64,000 bases of DNA from Clusia tigrina (GCA_920105625.2 OV050030.1:97171152-97235151); one strand, 5' to 3'; shown: positions 34,984 through 47,342, counted from the first letter of the stretch. Notes: generated from the letters alone by a model not told the origin. Program-made: numbers and translations.

Positions 34984-37165
34984 TTGTAAAAGTGAAATAT
35001 ATGCACTATTTCATATACTCGTATATGCTATTCGCATTCATTTTTGTTTCTGGTGGGTCAGTGAGTTTTTATTTTCTCAAGCTCCGGATGAACTTTTCGT
35101 GGACATCCCTGATCTAAACCAACCTAACCCCAAATTTTTGAATTTCTCTAGAGTGCGGTCGAATTTCGTCCGCTGTTTTCCTCTAGTTTTCATTTTTCAC
35201 AAGTTGATAATTCAAAATAACATTGGGCCAAAAAGTCGTGTAGGTTTAACATACATCTGAGTTCTATATGCAGGTGGGAAGGTAGACTGAATTTTACGCC
35301 CAATGGATTCACCAACCAATTAAATAAATATTTGTTTAGATCTCGATATGCATATAGTCATATAATATATATAACTATAGCACACCCTAACAACTCGTAG
35401 AATTATTGATGTGCGTACAATGTGTCAACAACAGCAAAATGAACTGCGAGCTAAACACAGCCTCACTTCACCTAACTAGGCGTATGCATAAGTAGCAGGC
35501 GGTAATCCAAATACTGCTCCTCATCCAACCGCTACAATTGACAACAATGACATGTCTGAATTGAAGAATTTGCAGTAACAATTAGTCTCACAAATGTCTA
35601 CCATGATGAATATTATCAATATGCTGATCACGAAATTGAATGAACAAGGAAAGTAATTTGAAAGTAGCTCTCTGGAATGTTAATGGACTCAGTCAACATA
35701 TTCTTGAACTTAATACTTTTATTCACGTTAACATAGTAGACATACTGTTAATATCTGAGAAGCATTTCACAGAAAAAATCTTTATAAAAATTGCAAATTA
35801 CTCAATTTATCATATAAGTCACCCTGAAAAAAGATCTCGTGCTGATTCCGCAATAATTATAAACAATAAAATCAAGTGTATTGAAAAGGAAAATTATAGC
35901 AAAAACTACCTTCAGGCTACAACAGTTACGCGATTATATTGCCACATCAAAGTATGTTGTATCATATCAAAGCCATTTGCATTGACATATCAAAGCACTC
36001 CCCTAATATATTATAGATTATTAAGCACTCCCCTAACATATTATTATTATATTATTACACATATTCATAATAAACTTACGGATTGGAATCATTTTCGTAC
36101 AGTTTTGGAATAACTTGATATAAACATCTCATTGAAAAACTATGAAGAAATCAACAGAGCATAATTGTAATATAATTTGCGCCGTAATTAGTTCTACCAG
36201 CAACAAAAGTACGAAATTCCCACAGCAATCAAGAAAAGCATCAGAGAGAAGAGGAAACTGAGAAGACAATGACGGCTCTTACGGTTACTAGAGGACAAGA
36301 ATAGAGATTTAAGAGATATGTTAAAACGTGACAAAGGTGAAAAACTAGAAAAGTACCTTACTAATTTAGAATCCACAAGGACTACTCGTTGTGGAACGCT
36401 ACCAAAAAAAATTGCCAATTCCATTTTATTTCATCCGACACTCAAAATTTCAGACGACATGTTGGTTCGAACTCATATAGATACAACCAAAGTATTATGT
36501 GATCGTCTAATAAACATTTACAAATTAAATTAATGAAATACTGAATGAACAATTGTCGCAGCTGACACATCAAACAATAAAAATATAGCAATCAGAAGAG
36601 CAACGAAAGAGATACCAAGTTCTATCAACACAAAAATTAAAACAAAAAATCTCTTGTTTATTCACGTAAATTCGAAAAGAACTGTTGACAAAGCATTTAC
36701 ATATACCCGGAATTTATTTGAAGTGTAAAGCGTGGAAACTTCCAGAAATTATTGCCATTCCGAAAACAAATAGCTGACGCCAACTCTATCAATAATATTT
36801 TTAAATTAGGTTTTGGATTGTCTGAAGCCTATCTAAGAAAGGAGAAACATAATTCCTTGCCATCAGTTCGGATGCAGATATAAACACTCCACAATTCAAC
36901 AAGTTCATAGAATAAAGCATAAAATAGCAACTGAAATTGACAAAAAAATTACTTGCGTGTCAGTATACCTTGATTTTGCAAAGCCATTTGATAGCGTATG
37001 GCACAAAGGACTACTGCACAAGCTAAGACAATACCTTCCACTAGACTTCTAGTTACTTCTAAAAAGCTACATACAAAACAGATATTTCTATGTCAAGTAT
37101 GCTGAGGAATGCTCCAATATTACATTTTTAGTACCACAAGATAATGTATTAGGACCAACGTAACC
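34984..37165 (+). pseudogene. Jockey LINE copy 1: 5' region, ORF1 end, endonuclease, RT start
   Basis: After ~450 bases shared with the other copy comes the ORF1 end (NPNTAPHPTATIDNNDMSEL, then a Met-rich C-terminus ending near 35655). The endonuclease opens at 35658 with LKVALWNVNGLSQHILEL and continues DILLISEKHFTE and HISHPEKRSRAD. The middle carries a run of repeated TTATTAAGCACTCCCCTAA words and stops. RT appears near 36860-37150: HQFGCRYKHSTIQQVHRIKH, then YLDFAKPFDSVWHKGLLHK (usually AFD) and a VPQ-VLGP piece. It breaks off at GGACCAAC (37165), after which unrelated sequence follows. Many stops make it non-functional. Confidence 0.75.
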
Positions 37166-37401
37166 AAAAACGTAATCGTAAATGTTGATTTATTGTTAAC
37201 CAACTCTTCCGTACTGTAAAACAATTTACTTATATGTCATCTGACAGGTGTAAAATTTATAAGGGAAATAAAAATAAAAAAGGATTTATATACTGGAAAT
37301 GCAACGGCTAAGGGTTTATTAAATATTTATTTATAATAATTTATTCTGAACTGTTTTATTACAATACATTATTAGACTTTTGACTTTCCAAATTTTAAAA
37401 A
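37166..37401 (-). other. 3' flank of the beta-tubulin copy
   Basis: AT-rich sequence downstream of the tubulin stop codon on the minus strand. It contains AATAAA words on that strand (around 37320-37345), which would suit a poly(A) signal. There is no poly(A) tract, so the tubulin copy does not look like a retrocopy. Confidence 0.4.
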
Positions 37402-38601
37402 TTAATTCTCGTCGATTTCAGCCTCCTGTTCTTCTTCGAATTCAGCATCCTCATCAGCAGTGGCTAACTGGTATTGTTGGTACTCTGAAACTAGGTCATT
37501 CATATTGCTTTCAGCCTCAGTGAACTCCATTTCGTCCATTCCTTCACCTATGTTCCAATGTAAGAACGCTTTACGACGAAACATAGCGGTGAACTGGTCT
37601 GATATACGTTTGAATAGCTCTTGAAAATCAGTTGAATTGCCAATGAACGTAGCCGACACTTTCAGACCTCGAGGTGGAATATCGCATACGGCTGTTTTCA
37701 CGTTGTTGGGTATCCAATCAACGAAATAGGAATTACTTTTATTTTGAAAGTTAAGCTTTTGCTCATCAACTTCTTTCATAGACATACGGCCGCGAAAAAT
37801 AGCGGCAAAAGTCAAGTAGCGCACATGCCATCATATCCTTAGCATCAAACAATTGTTGCGTCAACTCGGGCACAGTAAGAGCCCGATATTGTTGTGTTCC
37901 TCTGGAGGTAAGTGTGGCAAATCCGGGCATAAAAAAATGTAATTGGGGGAACGGCACCATGTTCACAGCAATTTTCCGTAACTGAGCGTTTAATTGGCCT
38001 GGGAATCGCAAGCATGTTGTTACGCCGGACATTTTTAGAGAAACAGGATGATTTAAATCACCATATGTTGGTGTAGTTAGCTTTAGTGTTCTACAACAAA
38101 TATCGCACAGAGCCTCGTTATCAATGCAATAAGTTTCGTACGTATTTTCTACCAATTGGTGAACGGATAAAATCGCGTTATAGGGTTCAAGCACAGTATC
38201 TGATACCTTAGGTGAAGGCACTATAGAATACGTGTTCATAATTCTATCTGGATATTCTTCACGAATTTTTGAAATAAGAAGTGTACCCATTCCAGATCCT
38301 GTGCCGCCTCCGCGTGAGTGTGTTAATTGGAAACCCTGTAAGCAGTCACAGGATTCAGCCTCTTTACGCACTACATCTAATCCAGAATCAACTAGTTCCC
38401 CAACTTCTATGTAATGTCCTTTAGCCCAACTGTTACCAGCACCCGACTGTCCAAAGACATAATTATCTGGTCGAAATATTTGACCAAAAGCACCAGAACG
38501 CACAGAGTTCATAGTTCCAGGTTCTAAGTCAACTAATACCGCACGTGGAACGTATTCATCAGATATGATATACCGTGTTCATCAGATATGATCCCCCAGA
38601 A
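37402..38601 (-). pseudogene. Beta-tubulin pseudogene (exon 2, beta1-like tail)
   Basis: Beta-tubulin pairs with alpha-tubulin to form microtubules and hydrolyses GTP. The minus strand starts at a splice acceptor (TTTCTTTGTAG) directly before TTC TGG, reading [11 protein letters not shown]. This matches the first-intron position after about residue 19 in fly beta-tubulins. The sequence then jumps, out of frame, to [14 protein letters not shown], losing about 27 codons. The frame 38512-37766 holds [30 protein letters not shown] (nucleotide-binding loop) and [13 protein letters not shown]. At about 37825, where AACDPRHG should stand, a net 17 bases are missing. The C-terminus continues in another frame (37824-37402) through FRRKAFLHW to the acidic tail [13 protein letters not shown]. 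Exon 1 was not found. HSRGGG replaces the usual HSLGGG. Confidence 0.9.
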
Positions 38602-38903
38602 CTACAAAGAAAACAGAAATATAACCAAATTAATTTTAGTTTATTAGAATCGTTTATTATTGAATACTTAATAAATTAATTATAACCAAATTCTTCCAAA
38701 CACATTACATAATAACATATGATTATATTAATTGGCTAAGGCATTTTTGTCATACCGATTACAGAAAAACGACTGGTCCTTTTTTTAAATTTGTTTCATC
38801 TTCATTTTTCAGAATCAAATCTTGAAAATAAAAAATATATGTATGTAACATTCTTATATACATATATATATGTACGCCAAACAGCCTCCTGTTTCCGTTT
38901 CTG
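38602..38903. other. Intron remnant and AT-rich sequence
   Basis: This is the sequence upstream of the tubulin splice acceptor. No exon 1 (MREIVH-like start) is visible before the 3' end of the LOA LINE. TATATGTACGCC and nearby (AT)n at 38860-38880 may be the LINE's 3' tail. Confidence 0.35.
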
Positions 38904-41900
38904 TTATGTGCAAAAACATAAAATAGTAGTTAGGTATATTAAAAGATCTTTCGGTTTTACACCCGAGAGATCGGATAAGCTCGCTAGGAAATAGTTTCCT
39001 AGTGTTCTATTTCTTGCGGCCGCCAGAGCCGCGCATTGGCAAAGAAAATGGATTAAGGTTTCCTTCTCTTCTGAATTTGCACAACTTCTACAATGGGTAT
39101 TGTACGGTCTCTGCAATTTCTCTGCATGAGTACCCTCGAGCCAGTGACACGTAAAGGCCGCCGTGAGACGGCTGGTGTCCATGCGGTCCCTGTTTATGAG
39201 ATCCCTAGATCTCGCTGTGTTAAAGACTGGCCAGGTCGCCCGGGATGTATTACATGTTGTAAGTGTCCTCCATCTATTGCCCGCTAAGGTAAGACAGTGC
39301 ATGTAGATGCCCCTCTTAATCGCACCCATGGAAACAGGTACTAGTTCCAAATGGGTTCATCAGCCTTCTCATTTCCATCTATATTCCTGTGTGCGAGGAC
39401 CCAGATGATTGTGATGTCAGCATGGTGACCTAGCGCCCTGCACTGTCTGACCAGTTTGGAGTTGATGGTGTTTGATTGTAGGGCTTTTATGGCAGCCTGG
39501 CTGTCCACAAAAATAGCAACCGTGCTCCTCTGCCCTTCTCTAATGTGGTGGGTGATCTGTCGACATGCCTCTCTGATCGCGAGTACTTCCGCTTGAAAAA
39601 CTGTAGCTGCATCGGGTAGGCGTGTACAGTAGTTAATGTTATCGTGCGGAGAAAAGACCCCCGCCCCCACGCCCAGGTCCATTTTTGACCCGTCCGTATA
39701 AACGGGTATATTGTACTCCATTTAGAGTTTCCTTTTCGACCACAATTTTCTTGAGGGAAATCTAACCTTGAAGTCCTTTTGAAGTCAAGTTGTGGTACTA
39801 TGTAATCTGTCGTCATTTGTGTTAATTCCCTCGGCACTGTGTATAGCACCTTACCATGACCGTACGTTCGCTCAGACCAGCAGTTTGTCGCTTTTAACCT
39901 TAGCGCACTGTTGAAGGCTACGTTCTTAATGTACAGGTCGATAGGGAGGATGTGTAGCAATACGTTGAGTGCCTCCGCTGGACACGTTCTCAGGCTCCCT
40001 ACAATGCCAGCGGCAGCTGTTCATTGAACAATACTAAGTCTCTGAACGTTATAGCCCTTGTCTAGAGCTGGCCACCTGACTATTGAACCGTAAGTGTGTA
40101 TTGGACTCACGATTGCTTCGTACATCCAGTGAGTGATATGGGGGCGTAGTCCCCATTTTTTCCCAAACATTTTCTTGCATGCGTAGAAAGCTACGTGGGC
40201 TTTCCTGACCCGTAACTCTATATTGGTTCTCCAATTTAGCTTGGAGTCCAGGATAACTCCTAAGTATTTCGCTTTCTTCGCTAGCTTTAGCTGGTGTCCG
40301 TTAAGTGTCGGAAGCTTAAAGATCGGAATCTTGGTCTTGTTAGTGAAAAGTATCAGTTCTGTCTTTTCTGGATTCACACCTAGTCCACATCCTGTGGCCC
40401 AGGAATTCAGTTTGTACAGCCCCTTTTGCATAATATCACTTATTACACAGGGGAACATGCCTGATACAGCTATCACTACATCGTCCGCGTATGCTACCGT
40501 CTTCACCCCCATTGAATCTAGTATGACGAGGATGTTGTCAATTACCAATAGCCACAATAAGGGTGAAATCACCCCACCTTGTTGTGTTCCTCTACTAACG
40601 TGTTTGACGAGAACCGTGTTACCCAGCTCAGACTGAATGACCCTAGTCCTAAGCATTGTAACTATCCACTCCCTAAGAACTTCCTCAACCCCTACCCTGG
40701 TAGAGAGTGTCCAGAACTGCTTTGTTACTAACGTTGTTAAAAGCCCCCTCTATGCCCAGAAAGGCCACCAACGTGTACTGCTTATGGTAGATTGTCTTTT
40801 CTACTGATCGAATTACCTCATGTAAAGCTGTTTCCGTAGATTTACCCCTGAGATATGCGTGTTGCGACTTCGAGAGGGGAAACTGATCCACTGTATGCCT
40901 AAGGTGGATTTCCAGAGCCCTCTCCATTGTTTTAAGAAGAAACGACGTAAGACTAATGGGTCTAAAATCTTTTGCCGACTCATGCCCAATCTTCCACGCT
41001 TTTGGGATGAAAACTACCTTTACCTTCCTCCAACTGAGGCGGATGTAGTTGAAGCGTATAAATGCCTTATATATCCCATTCAGCCATGGGATCATCACAA
41101 CCTGTAACCTTTGCAGCATGATTGGGAAAATCCCATCCAAGCCCGGCGATTTGTAAGGCGAGAAACAGTTTATAGAGTGTTTGATTTTTTCGTCCGTGAA
41201 TATCAGGTCACAAACCGGTGGCATCTGATTGCCCATAACGGGTAATTGAGATACATGCGCGGTATCTTTACAGTCTGGGAAGTGTGTGTGAAGTAAGAAA
41301 TCAAGTGTTTCAGAAGATGTTTCCGTCCATGCACCATCCGTCTTTCTAAGGAAAGAGGGGCTGGTGTGTTCCTTGGACAGTATCTTGCTGAGTCTTGCTG
41401 AAGTAGAGGTTGCCTCAATTGATTCACAAAATTCTCTCCAGCCATTTTTCTTGGCTTCCCTGATAGATTTTTTGTAAACTTTGAGACTCCCTTTATATCG
41501 TGCCCAATCTTCATCCCTATAACATTGGTTGAACAGTTTCCTGGTTCCCTTCCTGAGATCCGATAATTTTTTGGACCACCATGGTGGAAGAGTTTTTCTA
41601 CTCCTAGTTACGGGACAAACGCACTTGTAAGCTATATTAAGAGCTTCCTCAAGATTCCCCACTTTTTTGTCTATCGTCTCAGTAGATTCAAATTTCATTG
41701 TGTTACAAATCTTAAGTTTTGAGCTAGCTACCCTCGTAAAAGTATCCCACTTTATTCTCCTGGGGTTTCTGTAAGCAATAGCATCTACGGTTTTCAAATT
41801 TACCTTGAGAACCATCCAACTATGGTCCGGGAAGGACTTCTTGTTGGATACCCTCCATTCTCCTACCTGAACTGATGCGTCTTCTGAAATAAGAGTTAAA

Positions 41901-42472
41901 TCTAGGACTTCTTCCCATCCAGCACATTTATTAGAGCTGGGGAAGGTAAATGTGGGAGTATTCCCTCTGTTACATACTGTAAGGTTCGAAATATTTATAA
42001 AGTTAAAAAGTGACTCACCCCTTTCATTATCCTTGGTGCTACCCCATAGCGTGTGCCTCGCGTTGGCGTCGCATCCCAGAAGGAGTGGGACATTTTTGGC
42101 AGCAGCATTGGCGACCAGGGTCGCTACCTCTTCCGGTGGTGCGTCACTGTTGTGCGCCATATAAGCTGATGCCACTAGTAGGTCTGGTCCACTTTGCACC
42201 TCGATTTTTACGACTGTTAAATCGACTGTGCTGTACTGTGGGCAGATAAAAGCATTAATTGTTTTCTTAACTTGGATACATGATCAAATCTTATCACCGT
42301 TCCTGATATAGTGCATATTGTATTTGGTCAGCTTGAGCCCCATAACGTCATTTCCTCTGACCCATGGCTCCTGTACTATGACGATGTCCGCGTCTTCTTC
42401 ACCCAGAAAAACGGCAAAGTTATCTGATGCATTCTTAGAATGCTGCAGGTTAATCTGCACCACCTTCAGCAT
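38904..42472 (-). pseudogene. LOA-type LINE (LOA-1) ORF2: EN-RT-RNase H-Zn
   Basis: ORF2 starts at 42472 with MLKVVQINLQHSKNASDN, an endonuclease N-terminus, and QEPW. A TGA at 42284-42286 interrupts it, yet the same frame continues to 40685. That stretch contains LLLGCDANARHTLWGS and PDHSW of the endonuclease, then RT motifs DFRPISLTSFLLK, HAYLRGKSTETALHEVI and FLGIEGAFNN (D to G at the catalytic FLDIEGAF position). After a shift near 40690 come RGTQQGGVISPLLW and the catalytic TVAYADDVVIAVSG (about 40490). A TGA follows at 40021. RNase H reads YTDGSKMDLGVGAG, FQAEVLAI, FVDSQAAIKA (39700-39470), shifted against upstream. A C-terminal Cys/His cluster (CRSCANSEEKETLIHFLCQC) lies at about 39100. 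At least two stops and three shifts kill it. Confidence 0.85.
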
Positions 42473-44705
42473 TACAGACCCATAACTCTAACATCCTTTC
42501 TTCTTAAGGTTCTAGAAAGAGCTCTTTACCTACATATCAGGACATCGATCAACCCTTCTCTTCTCTCTGTATCTCAACACGCTTACTCTAAAGGCAAATC
42601 GGTTGAAACAGCACTTCATTCTCTCATTTCTCAAGTTGACAAATCCTTGACGTACAAGGAATTCACACTTGCCATATTTCTGGACATCGAGGGAGCATTC
42701 AACAATGTATGCCCCAACGCTGTCATCTCCGCACTCTATAATCTTAACCTGAATTCAGGTCTTCTTAAATTTATAGAGCTTCTACTAAAATCTAGGATCA
42801 TCACTTCCACGATCGGCAGTGCCCAATCCAGGAGGGTGGTTAACAGGGACACGCCACAAGGGGGTGTTTTATCACCCCTCCTCTGGAACCTGGCAGTTAA
42901 CACACTACTGGTGAGATTGGAATCTACTGGATGCAAAGTGATAGCCTATGCGGACGACATAGCAATCGCGGCATCCGGCAAATTCCCCCAAACACTTTCC
43001 GAAAAACTGTACTATTCACTCTCTATTGTGTCGAACTGGTGTCGCGAATTCGAACTTGGGGTTAACCCATCCAAAACCGAGACTATGCTTTTCACTAGGA
43101 AGTACAAAATTCCAAAGTTTACAATGCCTAGTCTAAACGGCACTCCGCTCTCTTTGAGCACACACGTTAAGTACTTAGGCCTGATTCTCGACCCAAAGCT
43201 TAATTGGAAAGCCAATCTAGCTGAGAGGGCACGTAAGGCAACATGCGCTATATACTGCTGTAAAAGAGCAGTTGGTGCACGATGGGGACTTCGTCCTCGA
43301 GTCGTGCTCTGGCTCTACACGGCAAGCTCTCGAAAAAGCCTGTAATATCAAACCCCTTGATAAAATCAGAAGATCCATTGCTCTACTGATCACTGGCGCT
43401 CTTCGTAGCACACCTACGAAAGCCCTTTTTGCCATGCTGCACTGGCTCCCCTCGGGGATCCTGGTTAAGCAACAAGCCAAGCTGACAGCGATTAGACTTA
43501 ATGCTCTTTCGCACTGGCGCATAACCCTGACAGGCCATGCTTCAATTCTGAATCAGGACCCACCTGTCCCCAACTTTATCGATTATATGTCGGTCTATCC
43601 CGATTTGAACAGGGAATTCGACCTCACTATTCCAAGTCGAAGCGACTGGACCTCAGAAAACCGAATCATCGGTGAAACAGTCGAAATCTACACCGACGGT
43701 TCCAAGCTTGGAGGTAGAGTCGGCAGCGGTATTTATTCCGACAAGCTGGACTTAAACATTTCCCTATGTCTCCCAGACCATTGCAGCGTTTTTCAAGCTG
43801 AGGTCATGGCCATTTACCACGCAGCCAAATGGATGCTGAGTAGTGATATCGGCGCAGTTGACGTATCTATCTTCTCAGACAGCCAGGCCGCCATTAAATC
43901 TGTTTTTGGATCCACGGCCACATCAAGACTTGTTCATGAATGTCGAACATCTTTAAATGAGCTCGCAAGTTCCTCCCGGTGCACCTGGTCTGAGTTCCCG
44001 GACATAGCAAAATCCCGGGAAACTTCGAGGCGGACGAGCTTGCCAAGGCAGGCACGCTTATGCACGACATTCACCTCTCCGTAAACATCGGCATTCCACT
44101 GGCAACAGCCAAGCTCGAAATCAAACGGAAATATCTGGCTGACGCCTACAAATCCTGGGCTAACGAGGAATCGTGCCACGCGGCTGGACTAACTTTAGCA
44201 AGAATGGAGAAAAACAGAACCAACCAACTTCTTCGACTTGATCGTGTATCACTGTCGACAACTGTGTCGGTTTTGACCGGCCACTGCATAATGGGACAGC
44301 ACGCTGAAAGACTGGGCCTACCCTCAAATGATTGTTGCCGAGACTGTGGCTTCGAGGAGGAGGACGAGACGGTTTTCCACCTCTTATGCGACTGCCCATC
44401 CTTGAGCAGAAGAAGAATTCGCACCTTTGGTGCCCCATTTCTTACAAGCCTGACAGAGCTGTCATCCATTAATATTAGGGACATAGCCAGGTTCATCAAA
44501 GTATCAGGATGGTTTCCTGAAACATGACGGGGGAGTCGTGCCTTTCCAGGCGCTGTCCTTGCGCTGACTATCACCATCCCAAGTACGGGAACTTTTTTAG
44601 TCAGTGCTTGAACGGCGCCACACCGTGGTATCACAATGGGCAATTATGTGTGCTCAAGTGTGCTTTTGGCAAACTGGGCGGCCACTCCTACCTACCTACC
44701 TACCT
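42473..44705 (+). mobile_element. LOA-2 LINE insertion, 5'-truncated, copy a
   Basis: It is inserted in LOA-1 in the opposite direction. ACCTTCAGCAT occurs on both sides (42462-42472 and 44706-44716), an 11-bp target duplication. It begins inside RT at RPITLTSFLLKV. RT motifs include FLDIEGAFNNV, DTPQGGVLSPLLW and IAYADDIAIAASG in one frame (to 43345). A deletion of about 50 bp, between GGC words at about 43322, breaks the frame. RNase H follows (IYTDGSKLGGRVGSGIY, FSDSQAAIKS), with another shift near 43978. The C-terminal zinc cluster CRDCGFEEEDETVFHLLCDC is at about 44340-44400. The 3' end is a ~180-bp tail finishing in TACC repeats. It is about 98-99% like 54586-57361 by eye. Confidence 0.9.
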
Positions 44706-45835
44706 ACCTTCAGCATCGGTACCCTGTTGTGCAGGCGCTTTGGAGACTTCTTCCTGAAGGTCCGTGTCCTCTGGAATCTTGTTGGCCTCCTCCAACTCAT
44801 CCGCGTCGCCCTCGGTCGGGCGGAAGATTTTTAATTTGGCGTACCTAACGCCAAAACGTATTTTGCAGTCGGCTGCTTCCAGGACACCAACGGACTCCTC
44901 GTTAATTGCCAGGAGCAGGGACATCCTTGTTTTCTGGGCACCGTTCGTTCTTGATGATCGCCCAGTCGTTCATTGGCATATTGGGGTTTTGCCGCTGTAA
45001 TAGCTGGAGCACCTTCCCGCCCTCGAGCTTCAGTATGGGTAGCCAAATACGGGCTCTCGGTCGTCTTGGGATATCCCCGGCTGGTATCAGCTTAAGCCTT
45101 AAGCCTTCCCATGCTTCGCTAATCTTAGCTATGCACTTGCCGAGGAGTTCCTTCGACGGCCGATCGTCGCACCTGAACACCCTGCATCCCCGTACCACAT
45201 TGGAGGAGTCGAAGCCAGATGGAGAAGCATCCGCATTGGACAAGAGGTGTTCCATCACCATCTCTGCCAATTTGGATACAATCTCCCCCCATTTCTCCAG
45301 GACTTTCTTCTCCCTTTTTGTTATATCGTCGATGGACCCTCTGTTGGTGTGGATGTTTTGGCGACCTTGTGTCTTTTTGAAGCCGAAAACGTCACATCCT
45401 GTGACCTGTTTCGCTTCGTCGCCTTTCTGGGAGGGAGATTTGGTACTGCTCGTACTCATCGACAACAGTTTGGTACTTGGCCTTGTCCGCCTGGTCAAAC
45501 TCATGTACCGACCCTTCCGCCTCATTCTTAGCAATTTTGCTTAGGATGAAGAGAGCTTTCTGGTACCGGGTTTTCCAGGCTGCTGCCTCGGACTTTGGCT
45601 TATTCGGTTTTGGCTTAGAGTCCTTCTTCGCCGCTACCGACATGTTTGTTTTTGTTAGTGTTGTTGTTGTTGCACTGCTTGTGCTAGCAGTGGGTTCACT
45701 GTTTGCCGACGTGCTCTTGCCATCGTCGGCTTCCATGGTCTCCTGACTGGAGGCCAGCAACTCATCCTCTGAGTGTGTGGTGCAAAGTATCGGAGTGGTT
45801 TTTATGTGTTTTTTTGTTTGTATTTGTTTTTCCAT
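44706..45835 (-). pseudogene. LOA-1 ORF1 with DUF4780-like domain
   Basis: ORF1 of LOA LINEs is thought to bind the element RNA. Three minus-strand frames make it up. 45835-45392 starts MEKQIQTKKHIKTTPILC and has a Thr/Ser-rich stretch then a helix (WKTRYQKALFILSKIAKNEA). 45534-44902, after a shift near 45430, carries GCRVFRCDDRPSKELLGKCI, then WEGLRLKLIPAGDIPRRPRA and LLQRQNPNMPMNDWAIIKNE, the conserved core of DUF4780-type proteins. After a further shift near 44930, LLLAINEESVGVLEAADC and an acidic tail follow. The frame runs into the LOA-2 insert. Ignoring the insert, its stop lies 23 bases inside ORF2, so the two genes overlap in different frames. Confidence 0.75.
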
Positions 45836-46250
45836 CTTTTTCGTACGACTGCCCTCCCCCGAAGGCTTGGGCAGTCAAGGCTTTTTTGAGGGAAATGGCG
45901 GTCCACCGTGCCAGAGCCCTATGCCACGGTAAGGCCAACGTTACTCCCCGATGCGGCCTGGTTTCGGAGAGGCGCCGTTCGCATACAGTCTACGCGGATA
46001 TCCAACTGACTGCAAAACTCATCCAATAGGCACGGACACGCATAACACCCTGGATTAGGGGAGAAGTGTTTATTGACTCTCCAGTCTAGATCCGTTGTGT
46101 TCAGTAAGTGGCAGGGTCACCTCGAGCAGGATGTGACTCATCGCCACGCACTAACGATCTTAGTAGAGTATAGGCTAAGGATCCAACATAGGACTATATT
46201 ACGCATATCACTACCCTGAGGACTACCCCCTAACCCTAAAAACATTATAT
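45836..46250 (-). promoter_or_regulatory. Probable LOA-1 5' untranslated region
   Basis: GC content is higher than in the flanks and similar to the LINE body (CGAGGTGACCCTGCCACTTA in complement, about 46105). It lies immediately upstream of ORF1 on the minus strand, and composition falls to AT-rich near 46250. LINE promoters sit inside such leaders. The exact start is not defined, and no target duplication partner was found at 38900. Confidence 0.4.
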
Positions 46251-47078
46251 TGCAAAGAATATTTTAGATTATAAAATTATGACGCGCCGAAAAACACATT
46301 ACGGGTCGCGTAGAATGTATAAGCAATGGAAATAATGTGAGATTATCTAGAAGTAGTTTAGCAAATTCAATAGTGAATTATAATTCGAACGATATTTGAA
46401 TTGATTTGAGTAATGTGGCATTAAATTTAGCTCCCGAAAATTTAGATTCATTTAATTTACCAGTCTCTGTGTGCCTTGCATTTCTGCTCAAAGATTACAT
46501 CAGGTAACAATGAACCATTTATTATGTTGTCATAAAGGTAAAGCTCACTTATCGCCATTTACTCAAAATACATTTGTTCAAAATCTTTTCGTTGGCCTTA
46601 GTTCGGATGATCCAAAAATTATATTCAAATATACGTACTTATAATTCTTCAATTGCAACGGTAAGTTCTGATGTCATGTTGTCTGATACAACTTTGAATG
46701 GCGTTTATCATTTCAAAATACATGACATATTTTTGTGTTTTGTGCATGCGAAACACGAAAAAACAAAATTGTTTGTATCTCTTTGGGAATTTATGTAGAG
46801 TAGGACTGCGTTAATGTTTTTACTTATGATTTCAATTTAGTTCAAAGTTGATGTGATTTTAATTTATATTCAATATAGTTTTTTTTTTTTTTATTTCTCT
46901 GTACTCGTATATTACAATCTATAACCATAATATTAAGTAATATTTTGTGCAGGTTTGGATTGAATATGCTCTTTTTGCCAATGCCAAAAGAACTTCTTTC
47001 ATTTATTTGTTTATTAAATTTTCTCTATTTATCCATAATTTTATTTATGTATATAATTAATTACTTATTTTGTTATTG
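46251..47078. other. AT-rich sequence with one arm of a direct repeat
   Basis: No gene recognised. 46741-46825 (GCATGCGAAACACGAA, TTTGGGAATTTATGTAGAGT, AGGACTGCGTTAATG) is repeated at about 47546-47620 with few changes. ATTTTAATTTATATTCAATATAGTTT at about 46855 matches 33640. Confidence 0.5.
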
Positions 47079-47342
47079 TTATCTTGTTATCAATCTTCTT
47101 GGAGTTGCACCCTCCGTGTCTGCTGCACCACGCAGTTCCAGGTTTTGATGGCCTCTCAGTCGGTGTATATGTTTGGTGCTGCATTTTGTGATTGTGTCCT
47201 TGATGGCTTCAATGTGTAGGTCACGGTGTATAACCTCGTTCGGGATATACCATTCAGCATTTGTAATTGTTCGTAGTATTCTTGATTCGTTGTATGGCTG
47301 GGGTTTTAATTTCTGAATACAGTCGTCAGCCGTGTTATGCAC
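47079..47342 (-). pseudogene. Jockey ORF2 C-terminal fragment
   Basis: The minus-strand frame reads LKPQPYNESRILRTITNAEW, then YIPNEVIHRDLHIEAIKDTI and RGHQNLELRG. LRTI-NA-WY(I/V)-N-x-(V/I)HRDL is the conserved tail of jockey ORF2, as at 22325-22492. The frame is open for 87 codons and includes the final RL..H-N-xA-like region. Upstream RT is absent. The fragment lies between the two arms of the 85-bp direct repeat (46741 and 47546). Confidence 0.75.

Noticed and set aside
37402..38512. A functional second beta-tubulin gene
   Set aside because: Exon 1 is missing, about 27 codons are lost with a shift near 38560, and a 17-base loss shifts the frame near 37825.
44906..45544. 212-residue plus-strand frame opposite LOA-1 ORF1
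   Set aside because: It is the antisense of the DUF4780-like ORF1; its residues show no independent family pattern.
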